From positions 1 through 64,000 of the forward strand of contig HF989903.1 in NCBI GenBank assembly GCA_000432255.1: a DNA stretch of 64,000 bases. The letters run 5' to 3'. Origin of the DNA: Acholeplasma sp. CAG:878 (GTDB lineage: Bacteria; Bacillota_I; Bacilli_A; RF39; UBA660). Positions 16,425 to 26,216 of the stretch are shown in pieces. Position numbers and translations under genes: made by a program. Position 1 is the first letter of the stretch; each line of letters opens with the position of its first letter. The notes beneath the pieces are model-generated. The model saw nothing but the letters and a program-made list of their open reading frames with translations, made no database searches and was not told the DNA's origin.

Positions 16425-17504
16425 ATGAAAAGACAAGTTTTAATTATATTTATAGCATTAATACTAATGCTCACATTTACAATTTTACTTTTACCGAACA
16501 AAAAAATAAAACAAAAACAATTTAGTCAAGGAATTAACGTTTTACCTACTATGAATGATTTAATAACTAATGATAGTGTTTGGTGTGGGACGTTTCAATT
16601 AGTATGGAATGATATGAAAAACGAAGTAGTAAAACAAGATATTGTTTTTAATCCACAAATAACTATGGCTAATAATTTGAATAAAGAAGATTTTAATGAA
16701 AATATGTTATCGAAAGATTCTTATTATAAAATTTATGAAATTAAAAGTAAAGAATTAAAAGAAAAAATAGAAAAAGAAATCAAAGAAAAATTCAACCAAG
16801 AAAGTGACATTTTAAACGAATTTGACTGGGATGAAAATCCAAAAGATGATAATTTTGTAAATTATTTCTTTTATGTAATGCTTTATAAAGAATTTGAATT
16901 TGAAAAAGAATTTACAAAAACAACAGGAACATTTAAAGAAGTTGAAAATGTTAATTTTTTTGGAGTAGAAAATAATGCAGAAATGAAAGAACAGATAAAA
17001 GTAATATTTTATAATAATGAAAATGATTTTGCTATATCTATTCAAACTAAAGGAAATGATGAAGTTATATTGTATAAAAATCCCAAAGGTAATACATTTA
17101 ATGAGATATATGAAAACCTATTAAAATTAAAAAACAATTTTAAAGGAAATAGTGAATTTAGTGAAAATGATTCATTAAAAATGCCTGTAATTGATTTTAA
17201 TGTAAAAAGAGAATATGATGAACTAGCTAATAAAGTATTTCTAACTTATGATAATAACGAAGCAAAAATAATTAAAGCAATTCAAACTATTACTTTTAGC
17301 ATCAATTCTAAAGGTGGTAAAGTAAAAAGTGAAGCGGCAATTGATATGAAAAATTATAGTGCTGAAAAGCCAATAAAAAAGGAAAAAAGAAAATTTTATT
17401 TAGATAATACTTTTGCTTTATTCTTGAAAGAAAAAGACCAAGAAAAACCTTATTTAGCAGTTAAAATAGATGATATAACAAAAGTACAAGGAAACTTAAA
17501 ATGA
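16425..17504 (+). CDS. Membrane-anchored protein, function unknown
   Basis: 359 residues with one N-terminal transmembrane helix (about 4-24; QVLIIFIALILMLTFTILLL) and a large, probably extracytoplasmic domain with a central Glu/Lys-rich stretch (about 105-165). There is no lipobox Cys at the expected place. ATG 16425 follows TAGGAG. The stop TGA overlaps the next ATG (ATGA), so it is translationally coupled to the VanZ/RDD gene. I do not recognise the family. Confidence 0.7.
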   Translation: MKRQVLIIFIALILMLTFTILLLPNKKIKQKQFSQGINVLPTMNDLITNDSVWCGTFQLVWNDMKNEVVKQDIVFNPQITMANNLNKEDFNENMLSKDSYYKIYEIKSKELKEKIEKEIKEKFNQESDILNEFDWDENPKDDNFVNYFFYVMLYKEFEFEKEFTKTTGTFKEVENVNFFGVENNAEMKEQIKVIFYNNENDFAISIQTKGNDEVILYKNPKGNTFNEIYENLLKLKNNFKGNSEFSENDSLKMPVIDFNVKREYDELANKVFLTYDNNEAKIIKAIQTITFSINSKGGKVKSEAAIDMKNYSAEKPIKKEKRKFYLDNTFALFLKEKDQEKPYLAVKIDDITKVQGNLK

Positions 17505-18580
17505 ACAATTATATAGAAGTAATAAGGGAAGCATTTTTGTTTTTTCCATTAATTGCATTTTTAATTAGTATTCCTTTTATCCTTCTTCAATACCATAAGT
17601 ATGGTTCAATATCAGTTTTGAAATCATTAATTATATATTCGTTTGTTTTATATTTAATTTGTGCGTATTTTTTAGTAATACTACCACTTCCTTCAATTGA
17701 AGAAGTACAAAATCTTACAACTAAAACAACTCAATTAATACCATTTTCATTTGTAATTGACTTTATTAAGGAAACATCATTTAATATAAAAATACCTTCT
17801 ACATATGTAAAAACACTAAGTGAAAGTTGTTTTTATGTACCAATTTACAATATATTTTTAACTCTTCCTTTTGGAATGTATTTAAGATATTATTTTAAAT
17901 GTAATTTAAAACAAACATGTTTATATACATTTTTATTAAGTTTATTTTTTGAACTAACACAATTAACAGGCTTATATTTTATTTATCCAAGAGGCTATAG
18001 ATTATTTGATGTTGACGATTTAATGTTAAATACATTAGGTGGATTATTAGGATATGTAATTGCAAAACCATTTACTAAAATATTACCAAATAGAGAAAAA
18101 ATAAATGAAAATGCTATAGAAAAAGGAAAAATAATAAGCGGTTTTAGAAGAACAACAACATTCATTCTAGACTTATTCATATTAGGTATAATTTTATTAT
18201 TAACAATTTTATTTACTAAAAATAAATACATAATTATTTTAATAATAGTTTTATATTATTTCTTACTACCACTATTTTTAAAAGGAAGTACATTAGCGGA
18301 AAAATTTTTAAATATAACTGTTGTTGATTATAATAATAAATATAGTATAATGAGATTACTTTTAAGAAGAATTATGTTCACTTTAATTTATATAGTAATT
18401 CCCATTTTATTGTTTAAAATAAGAATAAATAATGATTACTTCAACACAATACTTCGTATTTTAACTATTATTTTAGTATTACTATTTTATTTTGTATCAG
18501 CAATGAAATATATGTTTAGTAAAAGAAACTTGTTATATGAAAAATTAAGTAAAACTAAACTGATTAGTACAATTAAGTAG
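17501..18580 (+). CDS. VanZ-RDD fusion membrane protein
   Basis: 359 residues. The N-terminal half (about 1-190) is a VanZ-like domain: several helices, a CAYFLVILPLP segment, FFELTQLTGLY (about 148) and FDVDDLMLNTLGGLLGY (about 168), which is the family's diagnostic DxDDxxxNTxGxxxGY motif. The C-terminal part (about 210-355) is an RDD domain starting FRRTTTFILDLFILG, with the Arg and Asp that name it. VanZ proteins are linked to glycopeptide resistance and lipid handling, and RDD proteins to transport. The exact role is unknown. It ends an operon of four genes starting at 15335. Confidence 0.85.
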   Translation: MNNYIEVIREAFLFFPLIAFLISIPFILLQYHKYGSISVLKSLIIYSFVLYLICAYFLVILPLPSIEEVQNLTTKTTQLIPFSFVIDFIKETSFNIKIPSTYVKTLSESCFYVPIYNIFLTLPFGMYLRYYFKCNLKQTCLYTFLLSLFFELTQLTGLYFIYPRGYRLFDVDDLMLNTLGGLLGYVIAKPFTKILPNREKINENAIEKGKIISGFRRTTTFILDLFILGIILLLTILFTKNKYIIILIIVLYYFLLPLFLKGSTLAEKFLNITVVDYNNKYSIMRLLLRRIMFTLIYIVIPILLFKIRINNDYFNTILRILTIILVLLFYFVSAMKYMFSKRNLLYEKLSKTKLISTIK

Positions 18581-18696
18581 AAGCATTTTTTAATTGAATG
18601 TTTAATAAAAAACTTGCCACCAAAAGCAATGTATATTGTGGTAATAGAATTGTTTTTTTGTATAAAATAGTATTATAATAATAATGGAGGGATGAT

Positions 18697-20127
18697 ATGA
18701 AAAATAAAATACTATTGTTTTTTGCTGTTTTTGTATGTTCGTTTTGTATTGGTTTAGGATGTACAGATGCGTATACTATATCTAGTGATGGAAAGTACTC
18801 ACTAATCTTAAGGGCTTCCGAAGGAGAAATTGAGGGATTATCGACAAAGGTTATAAAATTTGATTTAGATGAAAATGAAACCATAAAATTGTCTGATTTG
18901 ACTAAAGGTATTGTTCCATTCAATGGTAGAACAAACTTCTCACATTGGGGAAAAAATATTTTTGATAATACAAAAGCAAAAGAAGAATTAACTGCTAGTG
19001 ATTTTAATTGGGAAAGTTTAGTTGAAGGCGTAAATTATAGTAATAGTTTAGAACTATGGGCTCAATTTTCAGAAGAAGCTTTAAAAGGAACTGGAACATA
19101 TTATATAACAATAAATCCTTTTGCTGGTAAGGTTGATGGTAAGGATATAATAAAATTAACTAGTAGCGAAAGTGAGTTTAAAACAATTGATTTAAGTAAA
19201 TATAAAGCAGAAAGAAATGGTTATACATTTATTGGTTGGGGTTATGATGGTAGATTTATAAGTTCAATTGACCGCAGTTATTTTGAAAATGCTGATGTAA
19301 TTGAAGTAACAGCAGTTTATAAGAAAAATACATTTGAAGAAGATGATTCTTATATATTAGTTTTAGATGCTAATGGTGGTAAAATTGATGGAATGGATGT
19401 TAATAAATATAACTATGTAGGTGGTGAAACTTCAGCAACAGAAATGTCAATATTTCAATATGTACCAGTAAGAGAAGGTTATAAGTTTAAGGGATGGAAA
19501 GCAAAAAAAGATGGAAGCGGTGAAACTTATAACTATATTTATTGGGGTGCTTGAAGAAATCAAGAAGATTCTGTTTTTGAAAAAGATACATTAAACGAAG
19601 AATATAATATATATAAAAATTTAACTTTATATGCTAGTTGGACTAAAGATATTAATGTTAAAAAAGAATTTGATAGTAGTAGTTCTATAAAAGGTACTAT
19701 TAATTTTGAAAATGGTATTAATGAAAACTATAAATTAGATATTAGAAATGTAGAATTAAAAAAAGAATTAGAAGATAAAAATGTTAAATTCGTAGTAGAT
19801 ATAAACATGTTAGATGGTAATAATGTTGTTAAAATTAATGATACAAAAATGAAAATAAAAATTTTATTACCTGATAATTTAAAGGGATTTAACGAATATA
19901 AAGTAGTTTACATTTTAAATGATGAAATAAAAGAAACTATAAAAGCAAAAGTAGAAGATGGTTATATTGTATTTGAAACAAACCATTTAAGTCAATATGG
20001 TATAATTGCTACAAGTGAGAACAATCCTAAAACTTTTGATAGCACTTCTATTTATATTACAACAGGTATTTTATCATTAATTACTTTAATAGGAGTAACA
20101 TTTAAACTTAAACAAAACGAAGTCTAG
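18697..20127 (+). pseudogene. InlB-repeat surface protein with an in-frame TGA
   Basis: ATG 18697 follows GGAGGGATG. A signal peptide (residues 1-24, ILLFFAVFVCSFCIGLGCTD) leads into beta-rich repeats with two clear InlB units (YKAERNGYTFIGWGYDG; VREGYKFKGWKAK). TGA 19552-19554 interrupts the frame after YNYIYWGA, but the same frame continues for 190 codons with NLTLYASWTKD (the end of that repeat), a beta domain, and a C-terminal NPKTFDSTSIYITTG, helix and KLKQ tail. The stop falls inside a repeat. It is either a nonsense mutation (TGG to TGA) or read through. The C-terminus resembles that of the protein ending at 13775. Confidence 0.75.
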
Positions 20128-20145
20128 TAAAACTAGACTTTTTTT
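20120..20145 (+). terminator. Terminator after InlB-repeat gene
   Basis: AGTCTAGT and ACTAGACT form the stem with a short loop followed by seven T. The stem begins at the gene's last codons. Confidence 0.85.
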
Positions 20146-20225
20146 GTTCATTTTTAATTATTTATATATTAGTTATCTATAATTCTATTTTACTTAACAT
20201 AAACTATATTGGGAGGTTTATACAT

Positions 20226-20556
20226 ATGAATAACAAAGAAAATAAATGTTCTTGTAATAAAAGTTATGAGAAAGCAAAAAGAATAATAGATGAAGCAAAT
20301 AAAAATATAAAATATCGTTATATTCAAGGCCCTAAAGGGGATAAAGAAGATATAGACTCAATAGGGTCTAGCCACACTAATTGAAATTATTTCTTATGTT
20401 GAAAGACATTTAGCTAATGAACAAGAACTTCAATTATCAGCTGATGTCGATTCAATTGTTTCCTTAAATGAAACAGGACTAGATTTATTTGCAAAATATA
20501 CTAGTGAAAATGCAATGGATATAAAAGAAAATTGGAAAGATGATTTAGAAAAATAA
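20226..20556 (+). pseudogene. Frameshifted small protein with collagen-like GPKGD segment
   Basis: ATG 20226 follows GGGAGG. The first frame encodes about 50 residues, including RIIDEANKNIKYRYIQGPKGD, and stops at TGA after SHTN. The adjacent frame then encodes TLIEIISYVERHLANEQELQL and a further 45 residues to TAA 20556. YIQGPKGD is a common opening of short collagen-like surface proteins in gut Bacilli; here the collagen-like part is only a few residues. One frameshift near 20375 splits the gene. Function unknown. Confidence 0.55.
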
Positions 20557-20569
20557 TTATAAAATCTAA

Positions 20570-20594
20570 AAGACTGTTTTACACAGTTTTTTTT
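20570..20594 (+). terminator. Small terminator upstream of hpf
   Basis: ACTGT and ACAGT form the stem around a five-base loop, followed by eight T. The stem is short but the T tract is strong. Confidence 0.6.
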
Positions 20595-20671
20595 GGTTAG
20601 AATGTAAACCCACAAAATAACATATTTTTTTAATGAAAAGTGTGGTATAATTAAACTAGGAGGATGATAAA

Positions 20672-21202
20672 ATGAAAATAAATGCAAGAGGTCAAAAAAT
20701 TAAAGTAACAGATGCTATACAAGCACACACAGAGGAAAAACTTAAAAAATTGGATAAATATTTCGACACTCCAGAAGAAATAACAGCCAATGTATTAATC
20801 AAGGTAAAAGGAAAAGACCAAACAGTTGAAGTTACAATTCCAACTAAAAAATTCATTTTAAGAGGTGAAGAAACAAATAATGATTTATATGCTGCTATTG
20901 ATTTAGTAACAGATAAATTAGAAAGACAAATAAGAAAAAACAAAACAAGATTGAAGAAAAAGAATGTTCAAAATGTTATTGATTTTAAAATAGATTTCGA
21001 AGTAGAAAAAGAAGATGAAAATAAAAGTAAAATAGTAAAAAGAAAAAATATTGAAATGAAGCCTATGAGTGAAGAAGAGGCAATATTGCAATTAGAATTA
21101 CTAGGACATTCATTCTTTGTATTTAAAAATGTAAAAACAGATGAAATTGATATTTTATATCGCCGTAATGATGGGGATTATGGAATAATAGAAACTAGAT
21201 AG
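20672..21202 (+). CDS. hpf: Long-form ribosome hibernation promoting factor
   Basis: 176 residues, the long type used by Firmicutes. The N-terminal domain (about 1-100; MKINARGQKIKVTDAIQAHT, then DLYAAIDLVTDKLERQIRK) binds the 30S decoding region. The C-terminal domain (about 120-176; MKPMSEEEAILQLELLGHSF, then FKNVKTDEIDILYRRNDGDYG) mediates dimerisation of 70S into 100S ribosomes. ATG 20672 follows AGGAGGATG, and GTGGTATAAT about 30 bases upstream is a good -10 region. Monocistronic, with terminators on both sides. Confidence 0.95.
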   Translation: MKINARGQKIKVTDAIQAHTEEKLKKLDKYFDTPEEITANVLIKVKGKDQTVEVTIPTKKFILRGEETNNDLYAAIDLVTDKLERQIRKNKTRLKKKNVQNVIDFKIDFEVEKEDENKSKIVKRKNIEMKPMSEEEAILQLELLGHSFFVFKNVKTDEIDILYRRNDGDYGIIETR

Positions 21203-21229
21203 TTAAGTATTTTACTTAACTATTTTTTT
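21201..21229 (+). terminator. Terminator after hpf
   Basis: AGTTAAG and CTTAACT form the stem around a seven-base loop, followed by seven T. Confidence 0.85.
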
Positions 21230-21333
21230 GTAATATTTAAAAATAGAATAGTTTTTTCAATAAATATTTCCTAAATAAATTATAATGTGGTAAAATATAA
21301 GTGATAATTAGAAAACCTCATTAAGGAGGGAAT

Positions 21334-21678
21334 ATGCAATTTAGAGAAAAAGAATTAATAAATTTAATTAAAAGTTGTATGAACTTAGAAGAGAAAGTAG
21401 TCAAAAATATAATAAATACAGTGGTTATTAAAAACAATATTATTGAATTTAAAATAAACCCTGCTTATTATGTTTTACCGACGACTAGTGATTTACTATT
21501 AGTTAACATAATAATAACTACAGAAAACTATAAAGAAGAAATAATGGAAGCCCTAATAATGAGCCCAATAACACAAGAAATAATTGAACCTAATAAATTA
21601 TTTTATTATATTTCTATTCCAAAAATAAAAGAAAAAAATAAATTAACAGATTGGGAAAAGAGAATTATCAACAATTAA
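21334..21678 (+). CDS. Conserved-looking small protein, function unknown
   Basis: 114 residues, soluble, no signal peptide, with a predicted alpha/beta mixture (ELINLIKSCMNLEEKVVKN helix, then strands at VVIKNNIIEFKI and LLLVNIIITT). ATG 21334 follows AAGGAGGG, a strong ribosome site. It lies 34 bases upstream of the DUF368 gene and may be co-transcribed with it. I do not recognise a family. Confidence 0.65.
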   Translation: MQFREKELINLIKSCMNLEEKVVKNIINTVVIKNNIIEFKINPAYYVLPTTSDLLLVNIIITTENYKEEIMEALIMSPITQEIIEPNKLFYYISIPKIKEKNKLTDWEKRIINN

Positions 21679-21712
21679 TTTATATAAAAACATATAATTT
21701 ATTGGTGATTAT

Positions 21713-22477
21713 ATGTTAATAATAAAAGGATTTTTAATCGGAATTGCTAAAATAATACCAGGAGTGAGTGGAGCGGTACTTGCTCTATCACTTGGAGTAT
21801 ATGAAAAAGCAGTAGAAGCAATAAGCAATATATTTAAAGATTTTAAAAATAGTTTTAAATTACTTTTTCCCCTTGGAATTGGAATAATGATAGCTATAAT
21901 TTTAGGAAGTAAAATTTTAATATATTTTTTAAACAATCATTATGAACAAACATTATTATTATTTATAGGATTAATGTTAGGTGGTATTCCAGATTTAATA
22001 AAAAAAATAGATTTTAAAAAATTAAAAATCAAACATTATTTATTATTAATAATTAGTTTTACATTTATTTTCTTATTAGATTTGATTAATAAACAAACAT
22101 TTTTTACTAACGATTCCAATCTTTTATATATAATAATAGGTTCTATTGATGCAGTTACTATGGTGGTTCCTGGAATTAGTGGAACAGCGATTATGATGTT
22201 ATTAGGTTGCTATCAAAACTTATTAAATCTAATTGGTAATTTATCTAATTATTTATATTTATTTGAATATGGAATAAGTATGTTAATATCAACATTTATA
22301 ATATCAAAAATGATGAATTATTTATTTAAAAATAAAGAACTTACCATTTATTCTATAGTAGTAGGTTTTATGGTAAGTTCAATATTGATATTATTTTTTA
22401 GTATTTTTGAAAGTATTAGTATATTAGGAATAATATTATTAATAATTGGATTTTTATTGGGTTATAATTTAGGATGA
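21713..22477 (+). CDS. DUF368 family membrane protein (undecaprenyl-phosphate translocase family)
   Basis: 254 residues, about eight hydrophobic helices. The diagnostic repeated motifs are present: GIAKIIPGVSGAVLALSLG (about 8-26) and TMVVPGISGTAIMMLLG (about 147-163). DUF368 proteins have been linked to recycling of undecaprenyl phosphate across the membrane for cell-wall synthesis. ATG 21713 follows TTGGTGAT. The stop TGA overlaps the convergent germination gene by 16 bases, and there is no terminator between them, so the two genes converge tightly. Confidence 0.85.
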   Translation: MLIIKGFLIGIAKIIPGVSGAVLALSLGVYEKAVEAISNIFKDFKNSFKLLFPLGIGIMIAIILGSKILIYFLNNHYEQTLLLFIGLMLGGIPDLIKKIDFKKLKIKHYLLLIISFTFIFLLDLINKQTFFTNDSNLLYIIIGSIDAVTMVVPGISGTAIMMLLGCYQNLLNLIGNLSNYLYLFEYGISMLISTFIISKMMNYLFKNKELTIYSIVVGFMVSSILILFFSIFESISILGIILLIIGFLLGYNLG

Positions 22478-23541
22478 ACTTTAGCTTTAATAAAAATAAT
22501 CAAAGGAATTATAAATAATATAATTGAAATAAAAGGATAAATATTCAGTATAAACAATTCAAAGGAAATGCTATTTCTAAAAACTTTAAGAGATAATATA
22601 GTTATAATTATAGAAAATAAAATTATAATTAAATTGTCTTTTTTATTTATTTTAAATATTTGTTTAAAACTAGTTTTTAAATAATATAAATATAAAACTG
22701 AACCCATTATAAGTGAAAAAATTAATTGAATAGATAAAATAGATTCAATTCGCTGAAAAAAATCAGCAATGTTAATAGTTTTTAAAATGTGGTATTCTAG
22801 AAATTGGTATAGTGCAGCCATTTTTGCTCCAAAAATAGTAATACAACAAAATATAACAATAAAAGCCATAATAATTGTCATTAAACTTATTATAAATAAA
22901 GGTTTTTTCAAATTAGAATTGTCAACAATATTATTTTTTGGTATTATTAACAATAAATAAAGAGGAAAAATATTATTTGAAATGTATAAATAACTACCTT
23001 TTAAAACTGGTTTGAATCCATTTTCCAGTAAAGGCTTTATTTCGCTTAAATTTATTTTGCCGAGCAATGTAAAAAAAGTAATTAAAAATAAAATGATTAC
23101 CATAAAAAACATAATTCCACTACATCTTGAAATAACACTTAAGTCTTTACTTACTATATATGCTATAACACTCATAAAAAGAATCGCAATAGCCGCATTA
23201 GGAGTTTTAAATAAATATTGATAACTTATAAAAGTTATTAAATTCCAAAGTAATAAAGTAGCCATTATTATAACAACTAACATAAGTATTATATTAATAA
23301 CAATACCAAATTTACCAAAATGTTTGTTTATTAAACTTACTATATTATCACAGGGACTTAAATTTAAAGTTAAATAAAACAAAATTAAAGGAATAATCCC
23401 TAAAACTAGCGAAATGATTATACTTAACCAAGAGTCACGATATGAAGTTTGCAACAAAACATAAGATGTAATTCCCCAAAACATAGAACTCATTATAAAA
23501 TAACATAAAAATATATATTCAGTTTTTCTAATCGTTTTCAT
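22462..23541 (-). CDS. Spore germination permease, GerAB/GerB family
   Basis: 359 residues with ten hydrophobic helices of the endospore-germination APC-type permease. The gene is third in a minus-strand operon (gerA, gerC, gerB). Its ATG lies next to the TAA of the GerC-type gene (GAATAATG), so translation is coupled. In receptor complexes the B subunit binds the germinant, typically an amino acid, in the spore inner membrane. Its presence says that the organism or a recent ancestor forms endospores. Its 3' end overlaps the DUF368 gene by 16 bases. Confidence 0.88.
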   Translation of the reverse strand: MKTIRKTEYIFLCYFIMSSMFWGITSYVLLQTSYRDSWLSIIISLVLGIIPLILFYLTLNLSPCDNIVSLINKHFGKFGIVINIILMLVVIIMATLLLWNLITFISYQYLFKTPNAAIAILFMSVIAYIVSKDLSVISRCSGIMFFMVIILFLITFFTLLGKINLSEIKPLLENGFKPVLKGSYLYISNNIFPLYLLLIIPKNNIVDNSNLKKPLFIISLMTIIMAFIVIFCCITIFGAKMAALYQFLEYHILKTINIADFFQRIESILSIQLIFSLIMGSVLYLYYLKTSFKQIFKINKKDNLIIILFSIIITILSLKVFRNSISFELFILNIYPFISIILFIIPLIIFIKAKVHPKL

Positions 23542-24701
23542 TATTCACCTTTAATATAATTGTTTATATTACCTTTCCCTGTTATTTTAACTTCAATATT
23601 ATATTCAATATTCAAATTAGGAAAATATTTTTCATTCCATTCATTCATTATACTTTTAAAGTATTTAGGTTTTTCTTTATAAATACTTCTTCCAAAACCA
23701 AAAATATCTGTTTTGTTATTTTGGGCTAGTGTTATAGCTTTAGTTATATAATCAGATATTAAAGCTTTATTATTTTCTTCGATTTTTTTAATATTATCAA
23801 TATTTTCTAAATTAACATCGCAAGATAATTCTTCAATTGAAGCAGTAGTTTTAATATTAATTAATATTTTGTTATTATCGATTACATTTATTTTTGTTTT
23901 AAGACTATATACTTCAGAAACTATTTTTCCATTATCCCAATTGGTTGCTAAATACATTTTTTTTACTTTGTTATTCAAAATATTAATTCCATAACTTTCA
24001 TCTTTATTAGACCAAGCAACAAACTTATCACCTCTAAATATTCCAATTGGACTTAACCTTAAATATGTTGTTGGTTCGATTTTTTCAATATTTTCATTCT
24101 TATTCCCTTCACTAGTGTTTCCAATTACCTCCACACTAGGAAGCACAGCTTCAACTCCGCTTTCTAAAAATGTTTTAATAAACTCATTAAAATTTACTGT
24201 ATAAATTATACCTTGTCTTTTATTGGTGTTTTTTAAATTTTCAGAAACATTAAGTGATGGAAAACTCTCAAGTGGCGTTGTTACTTTTAAAATATCAGAA
24301 GCTTTAGAATTTTTAGCTAAAATTAATTGAAATTCATTTCTGATTTGAGGATATCTAAATAAAAAGTCAACAACATTCAACATATCAGAACTAGCAATTT
24401 CTTCTGATAAAACTAATATAGCCAGATGCCCTAAGTAAACTTCTTTAGAAATATTATCTGATGCATTTGAAATAGCTTCATACATAGTTTTACCACTTCC
24501 TTCATAAGCAGCAGTAGAAGCTTGTGGTTTGTTATTGTCATTTGTTTGTTTTTTTGAATTAGAAATTAATAAAGTTACATGATAATCGTTATCTATTTTA
24601 TCAATAGCAATTCCTGTTGTCATAGCAAGGTTATTGAGTTCTTTATAATTCCAACAACCGCACATTAAAAATATAAGTGGTAATAATAATATTTTTTTCA
24701 T
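23541..24701 (-). CDS. Spore germination lipoprotein, Ger(x)C family
   Basis: 386 residues. The signal sequence ends in a lipobox, LIFLMCGCWNYKELN, where the second Cys is the likely lipidation site; CWD/NxxEL is the family hallmark. Next come AMTTGIAIDKID and a repeat of alpha/beta domains typical of Ger(x)C. It is anchored on the outer side of the spore inner membrane as the C subunit of a nutrient receptor. ATG 24701 follows GGAGATGG and overlaps the GerA stop (ATGA). Confidence 0.9.
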   Translation of the reverse strand: MKKILLLPLIFLMCGCWNYKELNNLAMTTGIAIDKIDNDYHVTLLISNSKKQTNDNNKPQASTAAYEGSGKTMYEAISNASDNISKEVYLGHLAILVLSEEIASSDMLNVVDFLFRYPQIRNEFQLILAKNSKASDILKVTTPLESFPSLNVSENLKNTNKRQGIIYTVNFNEFIKTFLESGVEAVLPSVEVIGNTSEGNKNENIEKIEPTTYLRLSPIGIFRGDKFVAWSNKDESYGINILNNKVKKMYLATNWDNGKIVSEVYSLKTKINVIDNNKILINIKTTASIEELSCDVNLENIDNIKKIEENNKALISDYITKAITLAQNNKTDIFGFGRSIYKEKPKYFKSIMNEWNEKYFPNLNIEYNIEVKITGKGNINNYIKGE

Positions 24702-26149
24702 TTTCCATCTCCAATTCTTTTTAAATTATTTGTTAAATAAGAATCTCTATTTTTAATTTTGTTTTGTTTTTGTTTTACAATCGAAGCTTTTATGTCTTTT
24801 TTTATAAAAGGAGCAAGTGGCGTAAAATAAGGAACGCCAAGAATTTCTAAACTACTTGTTTTAGCTATAAAAACTAAAAATAGTGATATTATTCCGACAA
24901 GTCCAAACATACATGCGGATAGTATAAATAAAAGTCTCCAAGTTCTTATAGCATTTACTAAATCAGGACTACTAAAAGCCATTCCAGATACTGCTGATAG
25001 AGATATTACAATAACTACAATTGGCGATATAATACCAGCAGTAACAGCGGCATCACCTAAAACTAACGCACCAACGATACTTATAGAAGCACCCATAATT
25101 TGTGGCTTTCTAGTATCAGCTTCTTTTAATATTTCATAAGCTGTAATCATAATAAGTACTTCAATAACAGTTGGAAAAGGGACACTTTCCCTTTCAATTG
25201 CAAAAGATGTCAATAATAAATTGGGCAATACTTCCATATTGTATGTCATTACAGCAATATAAAATGCAGGTATTAAAATAGCTATAAAAAAGGCTATATA
25301 TCTTATAATTCTAGTAGTAGTAGCATTAAATGGTTTAATGTAATCATCTTCAGATGTTTTAAAAAAGTCTGCGAAAACACTTGGTAATAATAAAACAAAA
25401 GGACTATTTTCAACCAATATAGCAATCTTACCATTAAGTAAGCTTATACTTACGTTATCAGGTCTTTCAGTAGATACAACTCTAGGTAGAAATGAAGCCT
25501 GTCCACAACTTAATAGTTCTTTAATATAATTAGAATCAATTATTCCATCAATATCAATATTTTTAAGTTTATTTTGTAATAATTCAACTTTTTCCGTAGA
25601 AGCTATATCTTTTATATAAATTAAAGAAACCTTTGTCTTAGTTCTTCTTCCTACATTAACTTCATTAAAAATCAAATTATAATCTTTAATTCTTTTCCTA
25701 ATTAGACCAATATTAGATTCATAATTTTCAGTAAAACTATCTTTAGGACCTTTTAAGTTAGGTTCGCTAGTTGATTCAGTAATACTTCTATCTAATTTAG
25801 CTTTTGTTTCAATTGCAATACCTTTATTATCGCCATCCACAAGCACGATTGTATATCCACAAGATAAATAATAAAATATTTCATCATATGTCTTAATTAT
25901 TTTTAATTTACTATTTGGAATGGTCATTTTTAAATATTCAAAAACATTATCAATTTTTTTTTGTTCTTTATAATCTAAACTTAAACTCTTACCTAAATAA
26001 TCACTTATTTTATCGTCATTAGCAGTACTAGAATAATACATATAAATTACTTTCTTTTTTTTAAGTTTAATTTCATGAACACAAAAATCACAACTATCAT
26101 TTATTTTCTTTACTTTATCAATTATTTTAGTAATATTTTTATCTAACAT
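24698..26149 (-). CDS. Spore germination receptor subunit A, GerA family
   Basis: About 483 residues from ATG 26149, preferred because GGTGAATAG precedes it and the family begins with an MLDKN-like helix; a longer frame to 26230 adds a hydrophobic extension that overlaps the upstream terminator. The N-terminal soluble domain (about 1-260) includes SCGYTIVLVDGD and GQASFLPRVVSTERPDNV. The membrane domain follows, with PFVLLLPSVFADFF and RESVPFPTVIEVLIM, both conserved in GerAA/SpoVAF. First gene of the operon. Confidence 0.92.
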   Translation of the reverse strand: MLDKNITKIIDKVKKINDSCDFCVHEIKLKKKKVIYMYYSSTANDDKISDYLGKSLSLDYKEQKKIDNVFEYLKMTIPNSKLKIIKTYDEIFYYLSCGYTIVLVDGDNKGIAIETKAKLDRSITESTSEPNLKGPKDSFTENYESNIGLIRKRIKDYNLIFNEVNVGRRTKTKVSLIYIKDIASTEKVELLQNKLKNIDIDGIIDSNYIKELLSCGQASFLPRVVSTERPDNVSISLLNGKIAILVENSPFVLLLPSVFADFFKTSEDDYIKPFNATTTRIIRYIAFFIAILIPAFYIAVMTYNMEVLPNLLLTSFAIERESVPFPTVIEVLIMITAYEILKEADTRKPQIMGASISIVGALVLGDAAVTAGIISPIVVIVISLSAVSGMAFSSPDLVNAIRTWRLLFILSACMFGLVGIISLFLVFIAKTSSLEILGVPYFTPLAPFIKKDIKASIVKQKQNKIKNRDSYLTNNLKRIGDGK

Positions 26150-26184
26150 ACTATTCACCAATATTATTATGGTTAAATTAAAAA

Positions 26185-26216
26185 AAAATATAAAAAAAAT
26201 AGTGTTTAAACTATTT
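26185..26216 (-). terminator. Terminator between transglutaminase-like gene and ger operon
   Basis: On the minus strand, AATAGT and ACTATT flank a six-base TTAAAC loop, followed by a long T tract. It starts at the end of the upstream gene, so the ger genes probably have their own promoter. Confidence 0.65.
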
